From Rhodobacter sp. (GTDB lineage: Bacteria > Pseudomonadota > Alphaproteobacteria > Rhodobacterales > Rhodobacteraceae), in contig PNND01000107.1 in assembly GCA_013824045.1 (NCBI GenBank), forward strand, positions 1 to 19,993: a stretch of 19,993 nt of DNA, read 5' to 3'. Shown piece by piece: positions 1-7,308 of the stretch. The translations under genes were made by a program, and so were the position numbers. Numbering within the stretch: the first letter of the stretch is position 1; each line of letters begins with the position of its first letter. The notes under the pieces were generated by a model. That model saw only the letters and a list, made by a program, of their open reading frames with translations, was not told the origin of the DNA and did no database searches.

Positions 1-157
1 GGTTCAGAACCGAAAAGGGGAACCGCGTCCCGTTCTTGGTCACATTTTCCGCAAAACGGGCCGGAACACGTTTGCCCCGTGCCTGCCCGTTCAGATCCAC
101 AGCCGCGACGCGAATGGTGCGGACATCGGGATGCTTTCTCAGCCAATCCTTCATCAT
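1..157 (-). CDS. Glutamine synthetase-family protein, N-terminal fragment (cut by window edge)
   Basis: The minus strand from 157 reads 52 codons without a stop to the window edge, beginning MMKDWLRKHPDVRTIRV and continuing AAVDLNGQARGKRVPARF. This matches the N-terminal beta-grasp segment of glutamine-synthetase-like ligases of the PuuA/gamma-glutamyl-amine type, where a conserved DLNG..RGKR stretch is usual. It follows the amino-acid ABC operon in the same direction after 141 bp. That fits gamma-glutamylation of an imported amine or amino acid, but this is inference. Two adjacent ATG codons (157 and 154) could start it and neither has a clear Shine-Dalgarno. A TTG at 181 is a further in-frame candidate. 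The catalytic domain lies outside the window, so the substrate cannot be judged. Confidence 0.72.
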   Translation of the reverse strand, partial: MMKDWLRKHPDVRTIRVAAVDLNGQARGKRVPARFAENVTKNGTRFPFSVLN

Positions 158-278
158 CGTTTTTTTCAGGCGGGGGAGCAAATGCCCGGCCCCGATCCTT
201 CCCCTGTGTTCGATCCCATGTCCGCCAGGCCCCATGCCCAACGCCGCTGTTTTCGCGGACCCGACCGACGGCCGAGGA

Positions 279-290
279 ATTTGATCAAAT
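279..290. promoter_or_regulatory. Perfect 12-bp palindrome ATTTGATCAAAT, candidate operator
   Basis: ATTTGATCAAAT is its own reverse complement. It lies 9 bp past the stop of the second permease gene and about 120 bp upstream of the glutamine-synthetase-like gene, in a short AT-rich island. A related sequence, ATTTGATCA, occurs at 3711-3719 upstream of the ATPase gene of the same operon. Binding by a regulator is inferred only from position and symmetry; the regulator is unknown. Confidence 0.35.
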
Positions 291-298
291 CAAGGTTA

Positions 299-1135
299 CT
301 ATCGGATCACCTGCGCACGCAAGCGGATTCTGCCCGTCAGATTTGAGGGCAGATACCGGTTTAGATAGCGGTTGATGCGGTTGAACACCCAGATCAACAG
401 CAACGTCAGGACGATGAAATAGAAGCCGACGATGGGATAGGGGATGAAGGGATTGAACGTCTTGTCAGCGAAATAGTTGGCGTAATACAGCGCGTCGCCC
501 TTTTGCTGAAACGCCGGGAAGCCCGAGAAAAAGACGAGCGTGGTGGCATGAAACAGAAAAATCGCCTCATTGGTGTAGGCGGGCCAGCCAAGGCGTAGCA
601 TGGTGGGCCACAGAACGCGGCGGAAACGGCTCCAACCGGTCAAGCCATAGGCATCGGCCGCCTCGACATCGCCCTTGGGAACGGATTTCAGCGCGCCATA
701 GAAGATTTCCGCTGAATAGGCCGCCGTGTTCAGGAAAAGCACGAAAAGCGCCCCGGCCCAGGCGCGGGTTGTCCATGCCGTTTCGATCGTGATGCCCATG
801 ACATTGATCCCGGCCTTGGGCAGCAGGACCAGCACTTCATAGGCCAGAAAGAACTGGATAAAGAGCGGCGATCCCCGGAAGAGGAAGATGAACCATTCCG
901 CAGGCTTGCGGGTCCATGGGCTGCGGCTGGCCTTGGCCAACGCCAGCGCATTAGCAAGGAAGAAGCCGAACAGCAGCGCCAGAACGCCGAAATAGATGTT
1001 CCAGATCATCCCCGATCCGATCAGCGTGAAATGCTGACACAGGGTGAAATCCGACCTAGGCAGCAACCGCTCGCCGATCCCGAGCGAGCGCAGACCATAG
1101 GCCTGAATGGTCTCAAGGCAGCTCATCGGCTCCAT
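299..1135 (-). CDS. Polar amino acid ABC transporter permease (HisM-type)
   Basis: This is an inner-membrane permease subunit of a HisJQMP-type importer for polar or basic amino acids. With the start at 1135 (MEPMSCLET) it has 278 residues, several hydrophobic segments, and the family's EAA-type loop in the EAADAYGLTGW region, which docks the ATPase. Upstream reading to 1168 is open. The 1135 start is preferred because its ATG comes one base after the TGA of the preceding permease gene (TGAGATG), a usual translationally coupled arrangement. It pairs with the permease gene upstream. The C-terminus is basic. Substrate specificity cannot be read from the permease; histidine, lysine/arginine/ornithine or octopine-like compounds are the family's usual range. 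Confidence 0.88.
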   Translation of the reverse strand: MEPMSCLETIQAYGLRSLGIGERLLPRSDFTLCQHFTLIGSGMIWNIYFGVLALLFGFFLANALALAKASRSPWTRKPAEWFIFLFRGSPLFIQFFLAYEVLVLLPKAGINVMGITIETAWTTRAWAGALFVLFLNTAAYSAEIFYGALKSVPKGDVEAADAYGLTGWSRFRRVLWPTMLRLGWPAYTNEAIFLFHATTLVFFSGFPAFQQKGDALYYANYFADKTFNPFIPYPIVGFYFIVLTLLLIWVFNRINRYLNRYLPSNLTGRIRLRAQVIR

Positions 1136-1136
1136 C

Positions 1137-2021
1137 TCAGGCGCCCGCCTTTCGCAACTGCTCACCACCCAGCGTGGCCTGCCCGCTGGACAGGCGGAGC
1201 GTCAGGCGGCCTAGCACGATTTCCGACACCCGCGTGAAGGCCAGATAGAACACCAGAAGCGCCAGAAAATAGAACACCCGCCAGTCGCCATGCGGATAAG
1301 GATTGTTCCCGCTGGTCTTGGCGCTGCCCAATTCGCGCGCCCAAAAGACGATGTCCTGAATGCCCAAAAGGAACAGTAAGGGCGTCGCCTTTATCAGGAT
1401 CAGCCATAGGTTCGACAGGCCAGGCAAGGCGAAGACCCACATCTGCGGCACGAGGATGCGGCGAAACACCTGCCGCTGGGTCATGCCATAGGCTTCGCCC
1501 GTTTCCAACTGCGCCCGCGGCACGGCCTGCATCGCGCCGTAAAGCACGTTTGCGGCAAAGGCCCCGAAGACCAGCGCAAAGGTAAATACCGCCGTGGCAA
1601 ATCCATAGGCGGAATGCCAGATGGCCGAAGACGTCGCCAAGGGCACCTTGGCCGCCGGGCAGACGCGAAATTCCGTGCCGTTCCAGACCGGCTGGCTCAG
1701 ATCGTCACAGACAAACAGGTGTTTGGTCCATTCGATCCCTTGATCCAGCGCGATCACGAAGAACAGGAAATAAACGATATCCGGCACGCCGCGCACGGCG
1801 GCGATATAGCCGCGCCCGATCAGCGACACCGGCAAAAGGGGGGACCGCGCCATCATCGCGCCGCCGAAACCGAAGGCCAGCGCCGTTGGCGCGGTCACGG
1901 CCAGCAGCATCAACACTGTCAGGAATGACCAATAGAAATTGAAATGCGTCCCTGTGGTCAGGTAGCAGCTCAGCCAGGTCAGGCCGGACAGTTGGCTTGG
2001 ATCGGCGCAATATTCGAACAT
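1137..2021 (-). CDS. Polar amino acid ABC transporter permease (HisQ-type)
   Basis: This is the first of two permease subunits of the amino-acid importer, 294 residues. It has multiple hydrophobic stretches (for example around LTVLMLLAV and FATAVFTFALVFGAFAA) and the EAA-type loop ETGEAYGMTQRQVFRRILVPQ for contact with the ATPase. It is longer than the usual ~230-240 residues. An extended periplasmic loop around residues 75-120 carries two cysteines (CDDLSQ and CPAAK), which could form a disulfide; that is inference. It starts 38 bp after the binding-protein gene and is followed 1 bp later by the partner permease, so the two are almost certainly co-translated. Confidence 0.88.
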   Translation of the reverse strand: MFEYCADPSQLSGLTWLSCYLTTGTHFNFYWSFLTVLMLLAVTAPTALAFGFGGAMMARSPLLPVSLIGRGYIAAVRGVPDIVYFLFFVIALDQGIEWTKHLFVCDDLSQPVWNGTEFRVCPAAKVPLATSSAIWHSAYGFATAVFTFALVFGAFAANVLYGAMQAVPRAQLETGEAYGMTQRQVFRRILVPQMWVFALPGLSNLWLILIKATPLLFLLGIQDIVFWARELGSAKTSGNNPYPHGDWRVFYFLALLVFYLAFTRVSEIVLGRLTLRLSSGQATLGGEQLRKAGA

Positions 2022-2059
2022 TGGGGAAGGGGGGCGGCGTCAGCGCCGCCCCCGCCTGA

Positions 2060-2791
2060 TCAGAAGGTTACGGCTTCGGGGCCGAACCACTTGGTGATCA
2101 TGGTGTTCAGCGTGCCGTCATCCTTCATCGACTGGATGGCCGCGTTCAGCTTGTCCTTCAGCTCGGTATCCGTTTCGCGCAGGCCGATGCCCACACCGCC
2201 GCCCAGCTGCACTTCATTTGCCAGCAGGACCAGCTCGCCATTCGAATCCGCTGCGATCGGGGCAAGATAATCCTTGTCGGCGAACACAGCATCCGCCTCA
2301 CCGTTGCGAACGGCGGCGACGGTTTCATCGGGGGTCGCGAATTCCAGCAGGGTTGCGCCCGATTCCGCCACGTACCCGGCCTGAATCGTGCCGGTCTGCG
2401 CGGCGATCACTGCGCCTTCGCCGGTATTGGCATCTGCTGCCAGCGCCATATAGGCCGACGAGGCCGGGGGAATGTAGTTCTGGCTGAAGTCGATGACCTC
2501 TTCCCGCTCATCCGTGATCGACATGCCGGCCATGATCAGATCGTAGTTGCCCGACTGCAGGTTCGGGATGATGGAATCCCAAGCGTTCTGCACGAATTCG
2601 CAGTTCAGCGACGCGCGCTTGCACAATTCGTTGCCCAGTTCGATCTCATAGCCGGTCAGTTCGCCGGTGGCCTGATCGATATAGTTATAAGGCTCATAAG
2701 CGCCTTCCGTGCCGATCCGCACCACATCCTGCGCGAGCGACGCCCCGGCAGTCAGCGCCAGAACGGCAGTGGCTAGCATCATCTTCTTCAT
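2060..2791 (-). CDS. Periplasmic amino acid-binding protein (HisJ/ArgT-type, SBP_bac_3)
   Basis: This is a secreted solute-binding protein of 243 residues that captures a polar amino acid for the adjacent permeases. The N-terminus MKKMMLATAVLALTAGASLAQ is a textbook Sec signal peptide with predicted cleavage after ASLA. There is no lipobox cysteine, so it should be a soluble periplasmic protein. The family signature follows: RIGTEGAYEPYNY, then GYEIELGNELCKR, then NLQSGNYDLIMAGMSITDERE, which in this family contributes the ligand carboxylate- and amino-binding residues. It lies 42 bp downstream of the ATPase gene and 38 bp upstream of the HisQ-type permease. The basic-amino-acid-like layout resembles LAO/histidine/octopine binders, but the ligand is not determined. 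Confidence 0.9.
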   Translation of the reverse strand: MKKMMLATAVLALTAGASLAQDVVRIGTEGAYEPYNYIDQATGELTGYEIELGNELCKRASLNCEFVQNAWDSIIPNLQSGNYDLIMAGMSITDEREEVIDFSQNYIPPASSAYMALAADANTGEGAVIAAQTGTIQAGYVAESGATLLEFATPDETVAAVRNGEADAVFADKDYLAPIAADSNGELVLLANEVQLGGGVGIGLRETDTELKDKLNAAIQSMKDDGTLNTMITKWFGPEAVTF

Positions 2792-2833
2792 TTGGTAGCT
2801 CCCTTGGTTTGATAGGCTATTGATTTGGCCGCC

Positions 2834-3613
2834 TTAGGCGGAGGCAGAGAGGAACCCGCGCAACCGTTCGGTCTGCGGGTTGCCAAACAGCCGGTCGGGC
2901 GGACCTTCTTCCTCGATCTTGCCTTTGTGCAAGAAGATCACGTGGTCGGACACATCCGCCGCAAGTTTCATGTCATGGGTGACAAGGATCATCGTGCGGC
3001 CCTCTTCAGCCAGCGCCTTGATCACCTTGACCACCTCTTGCTCCAGTTCCGGGTCCAGCGCCGAGGTCGGCTCATCGAACAACAGCGCGCGCGGCTCCAT
3101 GCACAGCGCCCGCGCGATGGCGGCGCGCTGCTGCTGGCCGCCTGACAGTTGCGCAGGCCAGGCATCGCATTTTTCGACAATCCCCACTTTGGCCAGATAG
3201 GCGCGGGCTTTTTCCTCCACCTCTTTCGGATCGCGTTTCAGCACCGTGACCGGGGCTTCCATCACGTTCTGCAGGATGGTCAGGTGGGACCACAGGTTGA
3301 ACTGCTGGAACACCATCGAAAGGTTCGTGCGCATCCGCATCACCTGCGCCTTGTCGGCGGGGTGGCGATTTTGACCGTGGCCTTTCCAGCGCACGGCCTC
3401 GCCCTCGAACTCGATGTCGCCGTCTTGGCTTTCCTCCAGCATGTTGCAGCAGCGCAGAAGCGTGGATTTACCCGAACCCGACGATCCGATCAGCGACACC
3501 ACATGGCCGCGCGGCGCAGTCAGATCCACACCCTTGAGCACTTCAAGCTGACCATAGCTTTTGTGCAGGTTGCGGATCCGGATAACGGGTGTGTCGGGGC
3601 TGGGATCTGTCAC
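2834..3613 (-). CDS. Polar amino acid ABC transporter ATPase (HisP-type)
   Basis: This is the cytoplasmic ATPase that drives the importer. All nucleotide-binding motifs are present: Walker A GSSGSGKST (about residues 43-51), Q-loop FQQFNLW, signature LSGGQQQRAA, Walker B ALLFDEPTSALDP and H-loop ILVTHD. I place the start at a GTG at 3613 (VTDPSPDTPVIRIRN), giving 259 residues, the family's usual length. The frame stays open upstream to 3877, but that part overlaps the preceding gene in another frame and reads as arginine-rich out-of-frame sequence. The Shine-Dalgarno at 3613 is weak, so the exact start is uncertain by a few codons. It follows the PhnD-like gene by 103 bp and precedes the binding protein. 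Confidence 0.88.
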   Translation of the reverse strand: MTDPSPDTPVIRIRNLHKSYGQLEVLKGVDLTAPRGHVVSLIGSSGSGKSTLLRCCNMLEESQDGDIEFEGEAVRWKGHGQNRHPADKAQVMRMRTNLSMVFQQFNLWSHLTILQNVMEAPVTVLKRDPKEVEEKARAYLAKVGIVEKCDAWPAQLSGGQQQRAAIARALCMEPRALLFDEPTSALDPELEQEVVKVIKALAEEGRTMILVTHDMKLAADVSDHVIFLHKGKIEEEGPPDRLFGNPQTERLRGFLSASA

Positions 3614-3716
3614 TTTGCTCGGTGCGCTGGTGAATGTGGTGGCTGAGTAAGGCGCATCATTCGGGGCAATGCAACGGCCATTCGGCACAAGATCCGCCGC
3701 GTCACCGCCGATTTGA

Positions 3717-4502
3717 TCAGTTTTCCTGCGCGATCTGTTCAGGTGATGGCGGGGTAGGCACGGCGAGATAGGCCGATGCCGGAATCTCCACCAATCCGCG
3801 CAGCCGCAGCCTTGTCCGATCCTGCGGTGCCAGCGCGGCGATCGCCTCGGCCACCGCATCGCGGATGGCCGCCGCATTGCGCCCCTTGGCGGTAATGTAG
3901 GGCAGGGCAGGGGTGGGATCCGTAGCTCCGATCACCTTCACGCCCGACATATCTTCGAACTCGCAGAGCAGAGCCCAAGTCAGCGCGTCGATCGCGGCAA
4001 GCTCCGCCCGCCCTTCTGCCACGGCACGGGCCGAGGCGCGATGAGACCCGGTTTCGACCCCCGGCCGCAGCCGGATACCAGAGAGTGCGGCGTGACTGAG
4101 GGGGGCCGCCCATCCTGATTGCGACATCCCGTCGTTGTAAGCCAGCGCTGCCCCGTCGAAGGCAGCAAAGCTGCCACGGGGATCGTCCGCCCGCGCGATC
4201 AGGATGGAACGGTAAAATCCCGGTGCGCAGCCGTCATTTCCGAAATCCGGTGTCCCGACCAGCGCCACCTTGTCATGCAGCCTTGCGCGGTAGGGAAACC
4301 CGCAGGTCTGTGACAGGATCAGATCGGCACTTTCCCACTGCGCCATCAGCGCACGGTCGTCCCGGTACAATGCCGCTGGCGCGGCGATCCCGCGCTCCAT
4401 CAGCGCGGCGCGGATCAGCGACCAATAGCGATCTGTCTCGGCCCGCAATTCGGGTCGGTCATACATCGGCAGTGAAGCCAATGGGAAATCACTGTCATTC
4501 AT
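3717..4502 (-). CDS. PhnD-like phosphate/phosphonate-type binding protein without signal peptide
   Basis: This 261-residue protein resembles the PhnD/PF12974 periplasmic-binding fold. It has an early LASLPMYDRPE segment, DLILSQTCGFPYR, VGTPDFGNDGCAPGFYRS, and AYNDGMSQSGWAAPLSHA followed by ARAVAEGRAELAAIDALTW, the usual ligand-cleft order of that family. It lacks a hydrophobic N-terminal signal sequence, and no upstream extension supplying one is apparent. It therefore appears cytoplasmic, or this is a divergent sensing or accessory member. It is the first gene of the amino-acid ABC operon, 103 bp ahead of the ATPase, and no phosphonate permease is nearby. The start at 4502 is an ATG in the doublet ATGAATG with only a weak ribosome-binding site. 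The function is not known. Confidence 0.75.
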   Translation of the reverse strand: MNDSDFPLASLPMYDRPELRAETDRYWSLIRAALMERGIAAPAALYRDDRALMAQWESADLILSQTCGFPYRARLHDKVALVGTPDFGNDGCAPGFYRSILIARADDPRGSFAAFDGAALAYNDGMSQSGWAAPLSHAALSGIRLRPGVETGSHRASARAVAEGRAELAAIDALTWALLCEFEDMSGVKVIGATDPTPALPYITAKGRNAAAIRDAVAEAIAALAPQDRTRLRLRGLVEIPASAYLAVPTPPSPEQIAQEN

Positions 4503-4594
4503 TGCGCTTCAACGCTTTCCCCGGGCTTTCGCTGCGTTTTCATGTTCGATCCTTGTCCTGTTCGCGCTTGGCTACGACAGGTGCACGCTTTCGC

Positions 4595-4632
4595 TGCAAA
4601 CGGTGTTGCACCGAAGAGCGGTGAAGTTGCAA
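4595..4632. promoter_or_regulatory. Phased TGCAA/TTGCA half-sites, candidate operator
   Basis: The only sizeable intergenic gap (4503-4735) holds TGCAA at 4595-4599, TTGCA at 4606-4610 and TTGCAA at 4627-4632. The first two form an inverted repeat with a 6-bp spacer. The third repeats the second exactly 21 bp later, two helical turns. The array lies about 95-130 bp upstream of the PhnD-like gene, where an operon promoter and regulator site would be expected. No regulator is identified. An 11-bp direct repeat, GCTTTCGCTGC, also occurs at 4525-4535 and 4587-4597. Confidence 0.35.
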
Positions 4633-4690
4633 CCTGAGAAACACCCGGAAACGGACGCGGACAGAGCGGTGCCAGAAGGCTTCCGTGCGT

Positions 4691-4720
4691 CCCCGCGCCT
4701 GCCTTTCGAAAGGCGCGGGG
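4691..4720 (-). terminator. Strong hairpin after ilvD, probable terminator
   Basis: CCCCGCGCCT (4691-4700) pairs perfectly with AGGCGCGGGG (4711-4720) across a 10-base loop whose ends can pair further. It begins 16 bp past the ilvD stop on the minus strand and separates that transcription unit from the ABC operon transcribed in the same direction. There is no U-tract after the stem on the minus strand, so intrinsic termination is plausible but not canonical. It could instead protect the 3' end. Confidence 0.6.
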
Positions 4721-4735
4721 GCCGTGGTCCGGAAC

Positions 4736-6466
4736 TCACTGATCCATGTAGATGTGCTTTTCCGCCTTCGCGCCGGGGTGGGTCACAGCCCCCCAACGGG
4801 CCCCGCCCACCAGTTTCGCGAATTTCCAGATCGCACCGGTCGCATATTCGGTGGGCCGCGGACCCGACCATGCGGCCCGGCGGGCGGCAAGGTCGTCATC
4901 GGAAAGCGCGACAGAAAGTTCGCCCGTGATCGCATTGATGGTGATGACGTCACCCGTCTGGATCAGCGCGATCGGCCCGCCATGCGCGGCTTCGGGGCCG
5001 ACATGGCCGACACAGAACCCGCGCGTCGCACCCGAGAAGCGCCCGTCGGTGATCAGCGCGACCTTCTTGCCCATCCCTTGACCGGCGATTGCGGCGGTGG
5101 TGGCCAGCATCTCGCGCATGCCGGGCCCGCCTGCCGGGCCTTCGTTGCGGATCACGATGACCTCGCCCGCCTGATAGGCGCGCTTGCGGACGGCCTCAAA
5201 CGCGTCTTCTTCGCATTCAAAGACGCGGGCAGGGCCGGTGAACACCTGTTCCTCGGCGCTCATCCCGGCGACCTTCACGATGGCCCCGTCCGGGGCAAGG
5301 TTGCCACGCAATCCGACGACTCCGCCGGTGGGGGTCAGCGGTGTGGCGGCGGGATAGATCACGCGGCCATCGGCATCGCCGCGAATATCGTCAAGCTCTT
5401 CTCCCAAGGTTCGGGTCGAGGCTGTGATGCAGTCTTCATGGAGCAGGCCCAGCTTGCGCAATTCCTTTAGCACAACCGGCACGCCGCCCACTTCATACAG
5501 GTCTTTTGCCACGTATTTGCCACCGGGGCGCAGGTCGCAGAAATAGGGGGTGTCACGCATGATGTCGGTCACGTCGAACAGATCGAAGTCGATCCCCGCC
5601 TCATGCGCAATCGCAGGCAGATGCAGCGCGGCATTGGTGCTGCCCCCGGTACAGGCCACGATACGCGCCGCGTTCTCAAGGCTTTTGCGGGTGACGATAT
5701 CGCGGGCGCGGATGTTCTTTTCGATCAGCCGCAGCACGGCTTCGCCCGAGGCATGGCCGTATTGATCGCGGCTTTCGTAAGGAGCGGGCGCACCTGATGA
5801 ATTGAGCAGCGCCAGACCCATCGCCTCTGACACGCAGGCCATGGTGTTGGCCGTATATTGCGCGCCGCAGGCCCCCGATCCCGGGCAGGCCACGCGTTCC
5901 AGAATCGCCAGTTCTGCATCCGACAGATTCCCCGCCTGATGCTTGCCAACGGCTTCGAACACGTCCTGCACGGTCACATCCTGCCCGTTCAGCCGCCCCG
6001 GCAGGATCGACCCGCCATAGATGAAGACCGAAGGCACGTTCAACCGCACCATCGCCATCATCATCCCCGGCAGCGACTTGTCGCATCCCGCAAGCCCAAC
6101 CAGCGCGTCATAGCAATGGCCGCGCATCGTCAGTTCCACCGTATCCGCGATGGCATCGCGGCTGGCGAGCGAGGAGCGCATGCCCTCATGCCCCATGGCG
6201 ATGCCATCGGTCACGGTGATGGTGGTGAATTCGCGGGGCGTGCCACCCGCCGCCTTGACCCCTGCCTTCACCGCCTGCGCCTGACGGTTCAGCGTGATGT
6301 TGCAGGGCGCGGCCTCGTTCCAGCAGCTGGCAACCCCGACCCACGGCTGGTTGATTTCTTCCTCGTTCAGCCCCATCGCATAAAAGTAGCTGCGTTGCGG
6401 TGCGCGTGCAGGACCTTCGGTGACATGGCGGCTGGGCAGACGGGATTTGTCGAAACGCGAGACCAT
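4736..6466 (-). CDS. ilvD: Dihydroxy-acid dehydratase
   Basis: IlvD converts 2,3-dihydroxy-isovalerate and 2,3-dihydroxy-3-methylvalerate to the 2-keto acids, the third common step of valine and isoleucine synthesis. It works in the cytoplasm with an iron-sulfur cluster and Mg2+. With the start at 6466 the protein has 576 residues. Expected cluster cysteines are Cys48 (VGVASCWNE), Cys128 (LAGCDKSLPG) and Cys200 (PGSGACGAQYTANTMA). Lys130 and the TDGIAMGHEGM segment serve metal and substrate binding in the family. The C-terminal RFSGATRGFCVGHVGPEA block is intact. I chose 6466 (MVSRFDKSRL) over an upstream ATG at 6499 because GAAGGAG lies 6-7 bp ahead of it and homologues begin near there. It sits 11 bp after the zinc-knuckle protein gene, likely in one operon with sbtA. 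Confidence 0.96.
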   Translation of the reverse strand: MVSRFDKSRLPSRHVTEGPARAPQRSYFYAMGLNEEEINQPWVGVASCWNEAAPCNITLNRQAQAVKAGVKAAGGTPREFTTITVTDGIAMGHEGMRSSLASRDAIADTVELTMRGHCYDALVGLAGCDKSLPGMMMAMVRLNVPSVFIYGGSILPGRLNGQDVTVQDVFEAVGKHQAGNLSDAELAILERVACPGSGACGAQYTANTMACVSEAMGLALLNSSGAPAPYESRDQYGHASGEAVLRLIEKNIRARDIVTRKSLENAARIVACTGGSTNAALHLPAIAHEAGIDFDLFDVTDIMRDTPYFCDLRPGGKYVAKDLYEVGGVPVVLKELRKLGLLHEDCITASTRTLGEELDDIRGDADGRVIYPAATPLTPTGGVVGLRGNLAPDGAIVKVAGMSAEEQVFTGPARVFECEEDAFEAVRKRAYQAGEVIVIRNEGPAGGPGMREMLATTAAIAGQGMGKKVALITDGRFSGATRGFCVGHVGPEAAHGGPIALIQTGDVITINAITGELSVALSDDDLAARRAAWSGPRPTEYATGAIWKFAKLVGGARWGAVTHPGAKAEKHIYMDQ

Positions 6467-6477
6467 GGATGGCTCCT

Positions 6478-7308
6478 TCAGGGGTTGCAATATGGGCAAT
6501 GGGCAGGATCGGCCTCACCCGCACGGGTGCGGATAGTTTCGGACCCGCAAGCGGTGCAGCCGTGGATATCGGCGGCGATCATGCCGGTTTCAATGCCGCA
6601 GTCGCGGCAGGGCAGACCGGGAACCCCGCGCAACCGGCCAAAGCCCGGCGCGGCGCAGTCCGGGCATGGGGTGGCAAGGCGCTGCGCAAGACGCTGCGCC
6701 AGATCACCGATCACCTCCATACGGCGCGGGTTCATATGCGCGCGCATGTCGGTTTGCAGCAGGGCGCTGCCGGTGGTGGCAAGGCAATCGGCAATCGCCG
6801 TATCGAGGGTTGCCCGGCCCGTCACACCCTTCGCTGCGGGCATCACGGAGGGCGCGGCTTGCACGGTCACCGCCGTGGCGGGAAAGCCGATGCGCGACAG
6901 AAAGGCGTCGGCATCGGCGGGGTCGGTGATGGTTTGCTGGTCAAAGACGGGACGATCATCCGTCAGCGTCTCGATGATCTCATGCCCCGTCAGGGTGTTG
7001 TGCCAGATGAGCATCTCCTGCCCCAAGGGCAGGAAGGGGATATAGGGGTGCGGGCCATAAGCGCCTTCTGACGCAAGGCCAACGTCAAGGCCCAAGGTGT
7101 TGGCCGCCAAGCGGGCCTTGGCGCGGGCGGCCTCCAGCATGGTGCCCGCACGGGCGACATCGCCCGCGAAAGTGCCGAAACGGTCCGTGTCGATATCCGC
7201 CCGGCGCAGGGTGATCCCCAGCGCTGCAAGGGGCGGTGCAATGGCCGCCTCCTTGCCATGCATGGTGCCCAAGGCGACGGCAGACGGAAGCGACGTGTGC
7301 AAGATCAC
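6478..7308 (-). CDS. Conserved protein with four C-terminal CxxC knuckles (DUF6671-like)
   Basis: This 276-residue protein has no assigned function. It resembles the family I recall as DUF6671, a recognition from memory and not from a search. The N-terminal half has conserved-looking ADIDTDRFGTFAGD, GLASEGAYGPHP and PLGQEMLIWHN segments. The last 64 residues hold four CxxC pairs, at about 215/218, 234/237, 251/254 and 271/274, which would bind two zinc ions as tandem zinc ribbons. No signal peptide or membrane segment is evident, so it should be cytoplasmic. Its ATG overlaps the TGA of sbtA as ATGA (7305-7308), which implies translational coupling to the transporter. ilvD starts 11 bp downstream. 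A regulatory or accessory role for SbtA is only an inference from this coupling. Confidence 0.82.
   Translation of the reverse strand: MILHTSLPSAVALGTMHGKEAAIAPPLAALGITLRRADIDTDRFGTFAGDVARAGTMLEAARAKARLAANTLGLDVGLASEGAYGPHPYIPFLPLGQEMLIWHNTLTGHEIIETLTDDRPVFDQQTITDPADADAFLSRIGFPATAVTVQAAPSVMPAAKGVTGRATLDTAIADCLATTGSALLQTDMRAHMNPRRMEVIGDLAQRLAQRLATPCPDCAAPGFGRLRGVPGLPCRDCGIETGMIAADIHGCTACGSETIRTRAGEADPAHCPYCNP

Noticed and set aside
3614..3877. 88-codon N-terminal extension of the ABC ATPase
   Set aside because: It overlaps the PhnD-like gene in another frame and reads as arginine-rich nonsense. The family length is met from the GTG at 3613.
4503..4735. Small reading frames in the largest intergenic gap
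   Set aside because: Frames here run on as antisense of ilvD or lack a ribosome-binding site. The gap is better explained by regulatory repeats and the hairpin at 4691-4720.
5858..7045. 395-codon open frame on the plus strand opposite ilvD
   Set aside because: It is antisense to a complete ilvD and the zinc-knuckle gene, and shows no recognisable domain.
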